DNA of 64,000 bases from Ekhidna lutea. Its GTDB lineage: Bacteria > Bacteroidota > Bacteroidia > Cytophagales > Cyclobacteriaceae. The notes below the pieces were generated by a model. The model had not been told where the DNA came from and made no database searches. It saw only the letters and a list, made by a program, of their open reading frames with translations. Location of the stretch: the NCBI RefSeq assembly GCF_900188325.1, contig NZ_FZPD01000001.1:558001-622000 (forward strand), read 5' to 3'. Shown piece by piece: positions 1-8,374 of this stretch (position 1 is its first letter; each line of letters begins with the position of its first letter). Made by a program: the position numbers and the translations under genes.

Positions 1-393
1 AAAACCAACTGTAATTGCACTCGTGACCATCCTGGAGTACATTCTGGTCCGTCTCATAATACTCGAGTTCTTGGAAATCGAATATAGTATTTGAGTGATT
101 CCATGTCCAAGGCTTTCTTTGAATAGATACTTAGCTACAAAAACGGTAAGAAGAATCCCGACAAGCGGATAGCCCAGGTATAGATAGTTAAAGCCGAAGA
201 GGTTTAAATTGAGTTCCAGGTAGTGAATGATAGCATGTACTGCGCTTTTAAGAATAACTGCTGCAAGACCTGAAAAAAGACCTATCAGGCCGGCGGTAAT
301 GAGCAAAAAGTTATTATCACTGATATGCTTAATACGCCATACCAGAAACTTCATCATTACAGTACTGAAGGTGCCTTTACTTTGGTTAGCCAT
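1..393 (-). CDS. ClC-family chloride channel, N-terminal part (runs off the window)
   Basis: Only the first 131 codons are present; the gene continues beyond base 1. The ATG is at 393 and reads MANQSKGTFSTVMMKF. A hydrophobic segment follows (residues about 24-45, LITAGLIGLFSGLAAVIL), then a second one, then GHGITQILYSISKNSS, which matches the region just before the selectivity-filter helices of ClC channels and exchangers (the GHGI stretch). Bacteroidota ClC proteins often carry C-terminal CBS domains, but that part is outside the window. It would move chloride, or exchange chloride and protons, across the inner membrane. The gene lies upstream of map on the same strand with 48 bases between this start and the end of map. 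Confidence 0.8.
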   Translation of the reverse strand, partial: MANQSKGTFSTVMMKFLVWRIKHISDNNFLLITAGLIGLFSGLAAVILKSAVHAIIHYLELNLNLFGFNYLYLGYPLVGILLTVFVAKYLFKESLGHGITQILYSISKNSSIMRRTRMYSRMVTSAITVGF

Positions 394-441
394 TATTAAT
401 TTGAAGCAAAGGTATACCTAAGATCCAGCCTGCAAAAAGCA

Positions 442-1233
442 TCAGACGATCACAGCGTTTTTCTTTTCCAGCGCCTCTTCTACGTACTTAAATGTAGATA
501 ACACCTCCGGTTTGCCATCAACAACTGCTACATCATGCTCAAAATGTGCAGAAGGCTTTTTGTCTGCTGTTATAATCGTCCAGCCGTCATTAAGCTGAAT
601 AACCCTTCTGGTACCCATGTTTATCATTGGTTCAATTGCGACTACAAGACCTTCTTGAATTTTACTGCCACGTCCTCTTTTACCAAAATTCGGTACCTCA
701 GGAGATTCGTGCATTTTTCTTCCTAGCCCATGCCCAACCAACTCTCTTACAACTCCATATCCATGATTTTCTGCATGCTGCTGGATTGCAAAACTCAGGT
801 CACCGATTCTATTGCCAACGACAAGTTGTTCAATGCCCTTATCCAAACATTCTTTGGTGACACGCAACAATTTTTTCACATCGTCAGCTATCTCACCTAC
901 AGCAAATGTGTAGGCATGATCTCCATAATATTCATTTTTTAGCACCCCAATATCCACACCTACAACATCACCTTCTTCTAGTGGCCTATCTGTTGGGATT
1001 CCATGAACCACTTGCTCATTTACCGAGGTGATTATTGATTTGGGGTAGTCATATAATCCAAGAAAAGCGGGCACTCCTCCATGATCCCTAATAAACTCAT
1101 CTGCAATTTTATCCAATTCCAGAGGAGTAACACCTGGCTCTATTTTTTCAGCCATCACTCCAAGAGTTTTGGATACAATGAGGGCGCTCTCCCTCATTAT
1201 TTCTATCTCTTCTCTAGTCTTATACTTTATCAT
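442..1233 (-). CDS. map: type I methionine aminopeptidase
   Basis: Cytosolic metalloprotease that removes the initiator methionine from new proteins. The 263-residue length is normal for type I MetAP. Visible family motifs are the metal-ligand stretch VGVDIGVLKNEYYGDHA with its two aspartates, GHGLGRKMHESPEVPNFG with the metal-ligand and substrate histidines, and near the end EPMINMG and FEHDVAVV carrying the glutamate ligands. I start it at the ATG at 1233 (MIKYKTREEIEIM), which aligns with other MetAPs; 12 further codons upstream stay open but add only a non-homologous stretch. It is a single gene between the ClC gene and a SPOR-like protein on the same strand. Confidence 0.95.
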   Translation of the reverse strand: MIKYKTREEIEIMRESALIVSKTLGVMAEKIEPGVTPLELDKIADEFIRDHGGVPAFLGLYDYPKSIITSVNEQVVHGIPTDRPLEEGDVVGVDIGVLKNEYYGDHAYTFAVGEIADDVKKLLRVTKECLDKGIEQLVVGNRIGDLSFAIQQHAENHGYGVVRELVGHGLGRKMHESPEVPNFGKRGRGSKIQEGLVVAIEPMINMGTRRVIQLNDGWTIITADKKPSAHFEHDVAVVDGKPEVLSTFKYVEEALEKKNAVIV

Positions 1234-1315
1234 GCTTCCGCAAAAATACAAACAAAAAACCCTGGTCAAGGCTTAGCTTTGACCAGGGTTATATTTTTTA
1301 ACTTAATTGGATTTT

Positions 1316-1933
1316 TTACGACTTTTTAGTCACTCCTTCAAGTACTTCTTTGATTGGTACTCGGACACCATCTTTATATGATACAACCCAAGCGTCTTTC
1401 ACACCCATTGCTCTCAAGTGTTTCTTGAATGTGTCAGCTTCCCAATAATCTCTGAATACGCCGATGGTAAATTTTTGCAAGCCGTCTTTATTTTCAGCTC
1501 CAAAATTTGCTGAGTTGTCATACTTAGATAGATCTTCCTTCTTGCCATAAGCTCCAAGTTGTACCTTGAAGACTACACCCTTATTCTCCTCAATATTTCC
1601 ACCCGTATTATTACTTGCAATATTCTCAGCAGGTTTTGCGCTCTGCAATCTTGAGAGCTCCTCCCTTAAATCTCCAATTTGAGATTGATAAGTGAGTATT
1701 TGCTCATCTTTATCTGCAATCCTGTCATCTATATTACCAAGCTCAGTTTTTAAACTTGTAACCTGACCTTTCAAAGATTTATTCTCATCCAGAAGCTGCT
1801 TGTACTGCTCCGGCTCTAATTTTTTAATTCTTTTCTTCCACTCTTTCTTTTCTTTTTTATCCATTTGAGCATTTGCTTCAAAAGCAAACACACAGCAGAG
1901 TGCCAGTGCGATAAGTGATATTGATTTTTTCAT
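1316..1933 (-). CDS. secreted coiled-coil protein with SPOR-like C-terminus
   Basis: A 205-residue exported protein. It begins MKKSISLIALALCCVFAFEANAQ, a clear signal peptide cut after NAQ. A Lys/Glu-rich coiled coil follows (about residues 28-105), then a low-complexity linker, then a C-terminal domain starting VVFKVQLGAYGKKEDL with the pattern of SPOR domains (KVQLGAY, FRDYWEAD, LRAMGVKDAWVV). SPOR domains bind denuded glycan strands of peptidoglycan, so a periplasmic, wall-associated role is likely. The start at 1933 is chosen because it opens the signal peptide; 17 upstream codons are also open. It could be structural or part of a division or envelope complex; nothing nearby settles this. 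Confidence 0.7.
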   Translation of the reverse strand: MKKSISLIALALCCVFAFEANAQMDKKEKKEWKKRIKKLEPEQYKQLLDENKSLKGQVTSLKTELGNIDDRIADKDEQILTYQSQIGDLREELSRLQSAKPAENIASNNTGGNIEENKGVVFKVQLGAYGKKEDLSKYDNSANFGAENKDGLQKFTIGVFRDYWEADTFKKHLRAMGVKDAWVVSYKDGVRVPIKEVLEGVTKKS

Positions 1934-2009
1934 CTTCCTGTGAAATTGGTTTTTTCTGCAATCATTAATGTTACTAAAGTACAAAAATCTCTTGATAATG
2001 GATAATGAA

Positions 2010-3413
2010 TCACTTTTTTAACGACCCAATCATATCTTCAGGCTTAACCCAATCCGTGAACTGTTCATCCGTAACAAGTCCTAATTCAATAGCTGCTTTT
2101 CGGAGAGTTGTACCTTCTTTGTGAGCCTTTTTGGCAATTTTAGCTGCATTTTCGTAACCGATGTGAGTATTGAGAGCAGTTACCAGCATCAATGAATTTT
2201 CGAGTTTTTCTTTGATTACCTCATGATTTGGCTCGATTCCTATTGCACAATTATCATTGAATGATTCGCATGCATCGCCCAATAATCTGGCAGAATTGAG
2301 TAGGTTGAACACCATCATCGGCTTGAATACATTCAATTCAAAGTGGCCGGTCATTCCACCGGCAGAGATGGCTACATCGTTTCCAATCACTTGAGCACAC
2401 ACCATGGTGAGAGCTTCACACTGAGTAGGATTCACTTTACCGGGCATGATTGAGGAGCCGGGTTCATTCTCAGGAATAATTATTTCTCCAATACCACTTC
2501 TTGGTCCGGAGCAAAGCATTCGAATGTCATTTCCAATTTTCATTAGGCTTACTGCGAGTTGCTTCAGCGCACCATGTGTTTCCACTATAGCATCATGAGC
2601 GGCTAACGCTTCGAATTTATTTTCTGCCGTTCGCATTGGCATACCGGAATACTTGGCAATTTTTTCAGCTACAAGGACATCATATCCTTCTGGGGTGTTT
2701 AGTCCTGTTCCTACAGCCGTTCCACCCAGTGCTAATTCAGAAAGGTGATCTAGTGTATTATTAAGTGCCTTCAGGGCATGATCCAACTGAGAAACATAAC
2801 CTGAAAACTCTTGTCCAAGGCTAAGTGGAGTTGCATCCATGAAATGCGTACGTCCAATTTTAACACAAGACTCAAATGATTTAGATTTTTTGTCTAACGT
2901 TTCCCGCAGATTTTTAACTTTTGGAATTGTGTTTTCCACAACCATTTTATAGCTGGCAATGTGCATGGCAGTTGGAAAAGTGTCATTTGAACTCTGGCTC
3001 TTATTTACATCATCATTCGGATGAATGACTTTTTTATCATCAGAAAGTGAGCCACCATTCAATACGTGAGCACGATTGGCGATTACCTCGTTCGAGTTCA
3101 TGTTTGATTGAGTACCCGAACCTGTTTGCCAAACAACAAGCGGAAACTGATCATCCAGCTTACCTTCAAGAATTTCATCACAAACTTTCCCAATCAACTC
3201 AGCTTTTTCCTTTGAAAGAACACCTAGCTCTGCATTAGTTTCAGCAGCAGATTTTTTGAGGATGGCAAAGGCCCTGGTGATTTCAATAGGCATCTGATTT
3301 TTTTCTCCACCGATTTTGAAATTATCTCTGGATCGTTGCGTCTGTGCTCCCCAGTATTTATCGGCAGGTACTTTTACTTCACCCATCGTATCATGTTCTA
3401 TTCGGTATTCCAT
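2010..3413 (-). CDS. fumC: class II fumarate hydratase (fumarase C)
   Basis: Converts fumarate to L-malate in the TCA cycle in the cytosol, without an iron-sulfur cluster. At 467 residues it has the standard length of this homotetrameric superfamily. The superfamily signature [15 protein letters not shown] is intact near residue 318, including the mobile catalytic serine loop, and [10 protein letters not shown]-type substrate contacts are seen as [13 protein letters not shown] near residue 97. Other conserved stretches are [18 protein letters not shown] and [15 protein letters not shown]. The ATG at 3413 is directly upstream of [28 protein letters not shown], the normal N-terminus. Divergent from the response-regulator gene at 3549. 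Confidence 0.97.
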   Translation of the reverse strand: MEYRIEHDTMGEVKVPADKYWGAQTQRSRDNFKIGGEKNQMPIEITRAFAILKKSAAETNAELGVLSKEKAELIGKVCDEILEGKLDDQFPLVVWQTGSGTQSNMNSNEVIANRAHVLNGGSLSDDKKVIHPNDDVNKSQSSNDTFPTAMHIASYKMVVENTIPKVKNLRETLDKKSKSFESCVKIGRTHFMDATPLSLGQEFSGYVSQLDHALKALNNTLDHLSELALGGTAVGTGLNTPEGYDVLVAEKIAKYSGMPMRTAENKFEALAAHDAIVETHGALKQLAVSLMKIGNDIRMLCSGPRSGIGEIIIPENEPGSSIMPGKVNPTQCEALTMVCAQVIGNDVAISAGGMTGHFELNVFKPMMVFNLLNSARLLGDACESFNDNCAIGIEPNHEVIKEKLENSLMLVTALNTHIGYENAAKIAKKAHKEGTTLRKAAIELGLVTDEQFTDWVKPEDMIGSLKK

Positions 3414-3489
3414 CTTGTTTTTAATTTATTCTGATTTACATCTACAAAATTAACACCTGAGGACTCTTTTCAATTTCAAATGAAATGAA

Positions 3490-3522
3490 TTTTGCGTAAT
3501 CAAATTTCTCGGGATACTTTTG
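3490..3522 (+). promoter_or_regulatory. Bacteroidota-type promoter of the response-regulator gene
   Basis: TTTG at 3491-3494 and TACTTTTG at 3515-3522 are separated by 20 bases, a full match to the known Bacteroides -33 (TTTG) and -7 (TAnnTTTG) consensus. The -7 element ends one base before the palindrome at 3523, so transcription should begin inside that palindrome. The leader to the TTG start at 3549 would be about 20 bases. Confidence 0.65.
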
Positions 3523-3539
3523 TTTAGAATCATTCTAAA
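3523..3539. promoter_or_regulatory. 17-bp palindromic operator, Fur-family-like (box A)
   Basis: TTTAGAATCATTCTAAA is a perfect 8-1-8 palindrome. It resembles boxes bound by Fur-superfamily iron regulators, such as the ICE/Irr type TTTAGAAnnnTTCTAAA. It overlaps the predicted transcription start of the gene at 3549. Near-identical copies lie at 5857, 12718, 12758 and 12818, all before genes tied to iron. Confidence 0.65.
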
Positions 3540-3548
3540 TAATAGCAT

Positions 3549-4184
3549 TTGGCAACTTCTGTTCTTTTAGCAGACTTTCAATATTTAACCCGCCAGGGAA
3601 TTGCGTCATTGATCAAAGCAATGCCTGGATTTGAGCTTATAAAGATGGTTGATACACAAAATCAATTGATTGAACAAGCTGAATCAATCAATCCTGACCT
3701 GATTATAATTGATATTACAGATAAGGATAAAGAGCTCATTCCCAAATTAAGATTACTGAAAGATTCCCTGTCCAGTCATTTCCTGGTTATCTCCAATAGC
3801 CAGACAAAAGATTCGATTCAGGAGTTGTTAACAATGGGTATTAAAGGCATTCTGACTAAAAACTGCAGTGAGGAGGAAATTATTAGTGGATTGCGGGCAG
3901 TAGCTCTGGGCAACCGCTTCTTTTGCAATAATATTCTGGATTTGGTAGTGGAGCATCCTTCCGAAGAAGACAATTGTGAGCCGACTACATTAAGCCCCAG
4001 GGAATTTGAAGTGCTTGAATTGATTACCAAAGGGCTCACGACTGCTCAAATAGCAGATCACCTACATTTGAGTATCCACACCATTAATTCACACAGGAAA
4101 AACACACTAAAAAAATTAAATCTCAATTCACCTACTGAGCTGGTTGTCTACGCTTTAGAGACAGGATTAGTTAAAAATTCCTAA
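3549..4184 (+). CDS. LuxR/NarL-family response regulator
   Basis: A 211-residue protein with an N-terminal receiver domain (residues about 4-120) and a C-terminal LuxR-type helix-turn-helix (about 148-209: LSPREFEVLELITKGLT, then IADHLHLSIHTINSHRKN). The phosphoacceptor is probably Asp55 in LIIIDIT. The acidic pocket is reduced: LLADFQ has one aspartate where LADDH is usual. The start is TTG at 3549. The upstream frame is closed by a TAG at 3543, and no later start would keep the receiver's first strand. No kinase gene is adjacent. The operator at 3523 lies over its start region, suggesting iron-responsive transcription. Its targets are unknown. Confidence 0.8.
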   Translation: MATSVLLADFQYLTRQGIASLIKAMPGFELIKMVDTQNQLIEQAESINPDLIIIDITDKDKELIPKLRLLKDSLSSHFLVISNSQTKDSIQELLTMGIKGILTKNCSEEEIISGLRAVALGNRFFCNNILDLVVEHPSEEDNCEPTTLSPREFEVLELITKGLTTAQIADHLHLSIHTINSHRKNTLKKLNLNSPTELVVYALETGLVKNS

Positions 4185-4241
4185 TATCACCTCTTACATT
4201 TCGTTATCTTTCAATTTTAAAACCAATAAAATTTTAACGTT

Positions 4242-4403
4242 ATGAAAAGAGCACTATGGACAGTAGGAGCAATTGTTATTCTAGGAATGGCAACTATCTC
4301 ATGTGAAACAACCTCAAACCTTGAAGATGTAGTAGTGGAAGATACAAGGATGGATCCGGATGGCGATAAGGATGATGTAAAAGAAAAGCCCGGTTCAAAT
4401 TGA
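4242..4403 (+). CDS. small acidic lipoprotein
   Basis: A 53-codon gene. It begins MKRALWTVGAIVILGMATISC, a lipoprotein signal with the lipobox ATISC, followed by a short acidic tail rich in Asp and Glu (MDPDGDKDDVKE). After lipidation only about 33 residues remain. It follows the response regulator by 57 bases and is closed by a good terminator at 4431-4460, so it is probably a separately counted small transcript or the end of that unit. No function is recognised; the DPDGDKDD stretch could bind calcium or be a spacer. Confidence 0.55.
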   Translation: MKRALWTVGAIVILGMATISCETTSNLEDVVVEDTRMDPDGDKDDVKEKPGSN

Positions 4404-4430
4404 ACTTGCGTTATCAGTAATTTTTCAGGA

Positions 4431-4460
4431 AAGGCAGATGATTTTAATCTGTCTTTTTTT
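4431..4460 (+). terminator. Rho-independent terminator
   Basis: A 9-bp stem, AAGGCAGAT (4431-4439) with ATCTGTCTT (4447-4455), contains one G-T pair and is followed by a T run. It ends the response-regulator/small-lipoprotein unit. Confidence 0.7.
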
Positions 4461-4471
4461 ATGTTTGAAAG

Positions 4472-5719
4472 GTGTATGCTTTCGTGACGTATTTATTTTT
4501 TGGCCTTTTCTCCATCATTTTTGGTTTTGGAGAGAAAGAAGTGGACGAATTACATGAGAGTGCTTATGAGTTTCTTGAGACAAATCCAAGTCTTGCAATG
4601 TCTCTAGCTGATTCGGCACTGGAAATGTCGAATCAGATTTCATACGCAAAGGGTGTCGCAAATTCTTTTTTCATAAAGGCTTATCTGTACGACGAAAAGA
4701 ATGAATTAGATGAAGCGCTTTTGTTTTATCTGAAAGCTTCGAATGAATACGATAAATTGAAAGATCATGATGCCGTAAAAAGCAATATGATGGTTATTGT
4801 AAACATAGGAAGCATCTTAAGACGAAATAATAAATATGATGAATCAATAAAGTATTATCAAAAAGGATTGCAGCTGGCAACAGAAAATTCATACCCAAAA
4901 CGTAGGATGAATTTATACTACAATATTGCCTCAGCATTGCATGATAAAGGGGATTTAGCACTTGCCTCTTCCTACCTTTTAAAGTCCATTGAGTTGGCTA
5001 AAACTCATGAATACGACTGGATGCTAGTTAAATCCTGGAACTTATTGGGTTGGATTCTAAAGGACAATGGAGACTTTGATCAGTCCAGATTTTATTACAA
5101 TAAAATAATCAAATTCCCACAAGCGCAAAGTGAAATGATAGCCAAGGCATATCATAATAAAGCGGTCACTTATTTTCTAGAGAATAATTATGACGAAGCA
5201 GGCAATCTTTACCACAAATCGCTTTCACTTAAACAAGAGAATGAGAATCCAGAGTCCACATTTCGAACTACCAAAGAGTTGGCCAGACTTTATATTTACA
5301 CAGAAGATTGGAGCCAGGCTGAAATCTTTGCTTTAAGGAGTGAAAAACTGTATAAACATATTGTCAATCAACCTGATGCCTTTGAAGTTTTCCATTTATT
5401 GGATACCATTTACTACTCTAAAGGGGATTACCAGAAAGCTCAGCAATATTCAAGCAAGTACGTTCAGGAATCTAAGTTATTTTTTGATAAGCAGAACACA
5501 CTGATAAGACTAAAAGACCAATTTAAAACAGATTTGATCGTGGCGGGTTTTGAGCAGGAATTGCGAGCAGAAGAGCAGAGAGCTGCTATGCTTACCTGGA
5601 TTTATGCATTGTTGGTTATGAGTTTGTTTACGGTATCTCTTCTTTATATCCGCAGAATCATGCTAAAGCGGACAATCAGACAAGCAATGAGTGCTCTCGA
5701 AGGAGAACTTAATATATAG
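4472..5719 (+). CDS. TPR-repeat protein with C-terminal membrane helix
   Basis: A 415-residue protein: a short hydrophobic N-terminus (likely signal, FVTYLFFGLFSIIFGFG), then tetratricopeptide repeats over about residues 25-350 (for example DESIKYYQKGLQLATE, DEAGNLYHKSLSLK, AQQYSSKYVQE), a charged coil, and one transmembrane helix near 370-392 (MLTWIYALLVMSLFTVSLLYI). It ends about 20 residues after the helix, with no kinase or DNA-binding domain. In Bacteroidota this TPR-helix arrangement usually belongs to periplasmic sensors with a cytoplasmic histidine kinase or LuxR output. The start is GTG at 4472, because a TGA closes the frame at 4466. It could pair with the response regulator next door. 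Confidence 0.65.
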   Translation: MYAFVTYLFFGLFSIIFGFGEKEVDELHESAYEFLETNPSLAMSLADSALEMSNQISYAKGVANSFFIKAYLYDEKNELDEALLFYLKASNEYDKLKDHDAVKSNMMVIVNIGSILRRNNKYDESIKYYQKGLQLATENSYPKRRMNLYYNIASALHDKGDLALASSYLLKSIELAKTHEYDWMLVKSWNLLGWILKDNGDFDQSRFYYNKIIKFPQAQSEMIAKAYHNKAVTYFLENNYDEAGNLYHKSLSLKQENENPESTFRTTKELARLYIYTEDWSQAEIFALRSEKLYKHIVNQPDAFEVFHLLDTIYYSKGDYQKAQQYSSKYVQESKLFFDKQNTLIRLKDQFKTDLIVAGFEQELRAEEQRAAMLTWIYALLVMSLFTVSLLYIRRIMLKRTIRQAMSALEGELNI

Positions 5720-5847
5720 ATTTATACATTCCTCTAATCACTAGTAGTAATGAACCCCTCACTATAAGTAGTGATTATACTCGCCAATTTTAGTGAGTAA
5801 AAATTCCCCATCTATAGCGATTGTCTGAAATCGCCACTACAACCACA

Positions 5848-5881
5848 TTTGCATTGTTTAGAATCGTTCTAAATAGAATTG
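5848..5881 (+). promoter_or_regulatory. possible promoter of the DUF4856-imelysin unit
   Basis: TTTG at 5848-5851 and TAGAATTG at 5874-5881 (one mismatch to TAnnTTTG) are 22 bases apart, a slightly long spacing. The Fur-like box at 5857 would fill the spacer, a good position for repression. Confidence 0.35.
5857..5873. promoter_or_regulatory. 17-bp palindromic operator, Fur-family-like (box B)
   Basis: TTTAGAATCGTTCTAAA, one mismatch from a perfect palindrome and one base different from box A at 3523. It lies 36 bases before the ATG at 5909 of the DUF4856 lipoprotein gene. Confidence 0.65.
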
Positions 5882-5908
5882 ACTAACATATTTTTGCAAA
5901 CTCAAATA

Positions 5909-7129
5909 ATGATGAACATTACTACAATAAAAAACTGGGCGGTGGCCCTTTTTTCAATTACAATATTAACTAGCTGTGGGGATGATGATCCGGGTATCGT
6001 CATCAATGAGCCTGCGACTTATGTCTTTGAGAGAAATGGTGAATCAACAGTTTCTTTTAGTGGGCAAACAACAAGAACTTTAATGGCAGAAGAGATTTTG
6101 TCTGCATTCAAGGATCCAACCAAGTCTCAGCAGACAATTGATGCAATGTTTGCTCATACGGAAGGAAGCGCTGACTTTACCAATGCTGACCTTAATGTCT
6201 CAGATAAAAGCGTTCGCAGCAAAACAGCTGCATCTAGTGACTTGTTTTCTTCAAACACAGCATTATCAGCTGAAATAAAGTCTGATTTTGATAGCTGGAT
6301 TGCAGAGCAAGTAGATACAGTTTTTCCCAACTGGGAACTTGAAGCAAGTGTCGGGGTGGCCGGACAAATTCAAGAGGCTGGCGGGGGTTCTATTCGATAT
6401 GTGAACGGAAAGGGGCTTGAGCTAAATCAGGCTTTTAACAAAGGATTGATCGGTGCATTGTTCGTAGATCAGATTGTCAACAATTATGTGAGTACTTCGG
6501 TACTTGATGCAGGTAACAATGTTCCTGAGAATAACGCTGGAGTCTTGTCCGAAGGAAAATCGTACACCAACATGGAGCACAAGTGGGATGAAGCCTATGG
6601 TTATGCCTATGCGAAAGCCGCGGACGAAACAGATCCAAATGCTACTCTTGGTGAGAATGACAGCTTCCTGTACAAATACATTGGAAGAGTTGAAGGAGAC
6701 GAAGATTTTACAGGAATTGCGGACGAAATCTACAATGCCTTCAAGCTCGGTCGAGCGGCAATTGTTGCCGGTGACTATGAGGTAAGAGATGTCCAGGCTG
6801 AAATAATCCGGGAAAAAATATCAACTGTGATTGCTGTTCGAGCGGTTTACTACCTGCAGCAAGGAAAAGCTGGACTGGAACAGGAAACGGTTGATTACGC
6901 TTCTGTTTTTCACAGTTTGTCAGAAGGTCTTGGGTTTGTATACGGTCTTCAGTTTACCCGTCAGCCAAATAGCGAATCGCCCTACTTCACCAATGCGGAA
7001 GTAAATGCAATGATGGACGATTTGATGACAAGAAATGGATTCTGGGACGTGTCAACAACCACACTCGATGATATTTCAAACGACATTGCTGCTAAATTTT
7101 CCTTCACTGTGGAGGAAGCCGGGAGCTAA
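5909..7129 (+). CDS. DUF4856-type lipoprotein
   Basis: A 406-residue lipoprotein starting MMNITTIKNWAVALFSITILTSCGDDD, with lipobox LTSC. The body begins TYVFERNGESTVSFSGQTTR and continues MAEEILSAF, the hallmark opening of DUF4856 proteins. These are found in Bacteroidota next to imelysin genes and TonB receptors, as here. The role is not established; context points to surface handling of iron or heme. The ATG at 5909 (or the adjacent one at 5912) is preferred over a TTG at 5879, because 5879 would overlap the promoter. It is the first gene of a run to 12709: 59 bases to the imelysin gene, with no terminator seen between. Confidence 0.75.
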   Translation: MMNITTIKNWAVALFSITILTSCGDDDPGIVINEPATYVFERNGESTVSFSGQTTRTLMAEEILSAFKDPTKSQQTIDAMFAHTEGSADFTNADLNVSDKSVRSKTAASSDLFSSNTALSAEIKSDFDSWIAEQVDTVFPNWELEASVGVAGQIQEAGGGSIRYVNGKGLELNQAFNKGLIGALFVDQIVNNYVSTSVLDAGNNVPENNAGVLSEGKSYTNMEHKWDEAYGYAYAKAADETDPNATLGENDSFLYKYIGRVEGDEDFTGIADEIYNAFKLGRAAIVAGDYEVRDVQAEIIREKISTVIAVRAVYYLQQGKAGLEQETVDYASVFHSLSEGLGFVYGLQFTRQPNSESPYFTNAEVNAMMDDLMTRNGFWDVSTTTLDDISNDIAAKFSFTVEEAGS

Positions 7130-7188
7130 AAAAAGAATGATAGGGGGGTTGAAAGACTCCCTTTAAGTGTTTTAGAAAATTGGGAAGA

Positions 7189-8310
7189 ATGAAGAAAACA
7201 TATGTGATTTTTAAACTGATTGCTCTTGCAGGCATGATACTAATCGGATGCTCCGAAGATGAAAATGGGCCGGCAACAGACAATTTTGATCGCAAGGCCA
7301 TGTTGGAAAACTGGGCAGATCATATCATTGTCCCGGGCTATGAATCGTATGTTTCATCTTTAGGGGAGCTGAATGCAAAGGCTGAAACCTTCACCACTAC
7401 TCCAACACTTGAAAATTTGACATCTTTAAAAGGTGCATGGCTTAACTCAAATCTTGCTTGGCAAAAGGTAGCTATGTTCGAGATCGGGAAGGCAGAGGCA
7501 ATCACGTTGATCAATTTCACCAATATTTATCCGACTAACACTGAAGACCTACTTAAAACCATAGAATCAGGGGATTACGACCTGACATCCATCAGCAAGC
7601 AGGATGAACAAGGATTTCCAGCCATTGAGTATTTGATTTATGGAGTTCGTGATACTGATCAGGCCATAGTGGATTTGTATGCTCAGGAAATGGTCAATCA
7701 TCCGTATAAGATCTTTTTACTTGATCTCACTAATCGGTTAGAGACACTTGCCCAATCAGTATTGGATGACTGGAAAAATGGCTACAGAGACACCTTCGTT
7801 AACAATAGTGGTTCAGAAGCAACCTCTTCGGTCAACAAGCTGGTAAACGATTACATCTTCTATTACGAGAAACATCTAAGAGCAGGTAAAATCGGAATTC
7901 CGGCTGGTGTTTTCACTGGAACTGTTGCTCCAGAAAAAGTGGAAGGTTATTACAGTGGGAAATCAAAAGAGCTTTTCATGGCCGGATTGGATGCAATGAG
8001 TGCATTTTTTAATGGAAAGTCGCCGGATTCTAACCTTGCAGTAGAAGGAGAAGGGCTAAAAACGTATCTGGATTTTGTACAGGGCATAAATGAAGGAGAG
8101 GATATTGGAGAATTGATTAACGCGCAATTTGATTTGGCAAAAACCAAAGCTGAAGCATTGAATGATGATTTTGCTCAGCAGATTGAGAGTGACAACATGC
8201 TCATGTTGGAAGCATACGATGAGCTCCAAAAGAATGTCATTAACATGAAGGTGGACATGCTGCAAGCACTCAATATTCGGGTGGACTATGTGGATGCCGA
8301 TGGTGATTAA
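7189..8310 (+). CDS. imelysin-like (peptidase M75 family) lipoprotein
   Basis: A 373-residue lipoprotein, MKKTYVIFKLIALAGMILIGCSEDE, with lipobox LIGC. The imelysin core is visible in AWLNSNLAWQKVAMFEIG and in GFPAIEYLIYG near residues 142-152. The latter occupies the place of the family GxHxxE motif, with Pro where His is usual, so metal binding there may differ. A second half-repeat continues in YYEKHLRAGKIGIPAGVFTG. Imelysin-like proteins are envelope proteins of bacterial iron uptake (EfeO, IrpA); true peptidase activity is not established. The ATG at 7189 is chosen over a TTG at 7180. It lies between DUF4856 and HTTM genes, consistent with an iron locus. Confidence 0.82.
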   Translation: MKKTYVIFKLIALAGMILIGCSEDENGPATDNFDRKAMLENWADHIIVPGYESYVSSLGELNAKAETFTTTPTLENLTSLKGAWLNSNLAWQKVAMFEIGKAEAITLINFTNIYPTNTEDLLKTIESGDYDLTSISKQDEQGFPAIEYLIYGVRDTDQAIVDLYAQEMVNHPYKIFLLDLTNRLETLAQSVLDDWKNGYRDTFVNNSGSEATSSVNKLVNDYIFYYEKHLRAGKIGIPAGVFTGTVAPEKVEGYYSGKSKELFMAGLDAMSAFFNGKSPDSNLAVEGEGLKTYLDFVQGINEGEDIGELINAQFDLAKTKAEALNDDFAQQIESDNMLMLEAYDELQKNVINMKVDMLQALNIRVDYVDADGD

Positions 8311-8374
8311 CTCATCACATTATTGCAAGGTATTCGGAAGATGCCGGAACAAGTCCGACAATTGGCCCTAACAA

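Noticed and set aside
227-421. Plus-strand 64-codon frame near the left end
   Set aside because: It is antisense to the ClC gene, whose reading frame and family motif are clear.
7168-7184. TTTAGAAAATTGGGAAG before the imelysin gene as a sixth iron box
   Set aside because: Only the left arm matches; the right arm TTCTAAA is absent.
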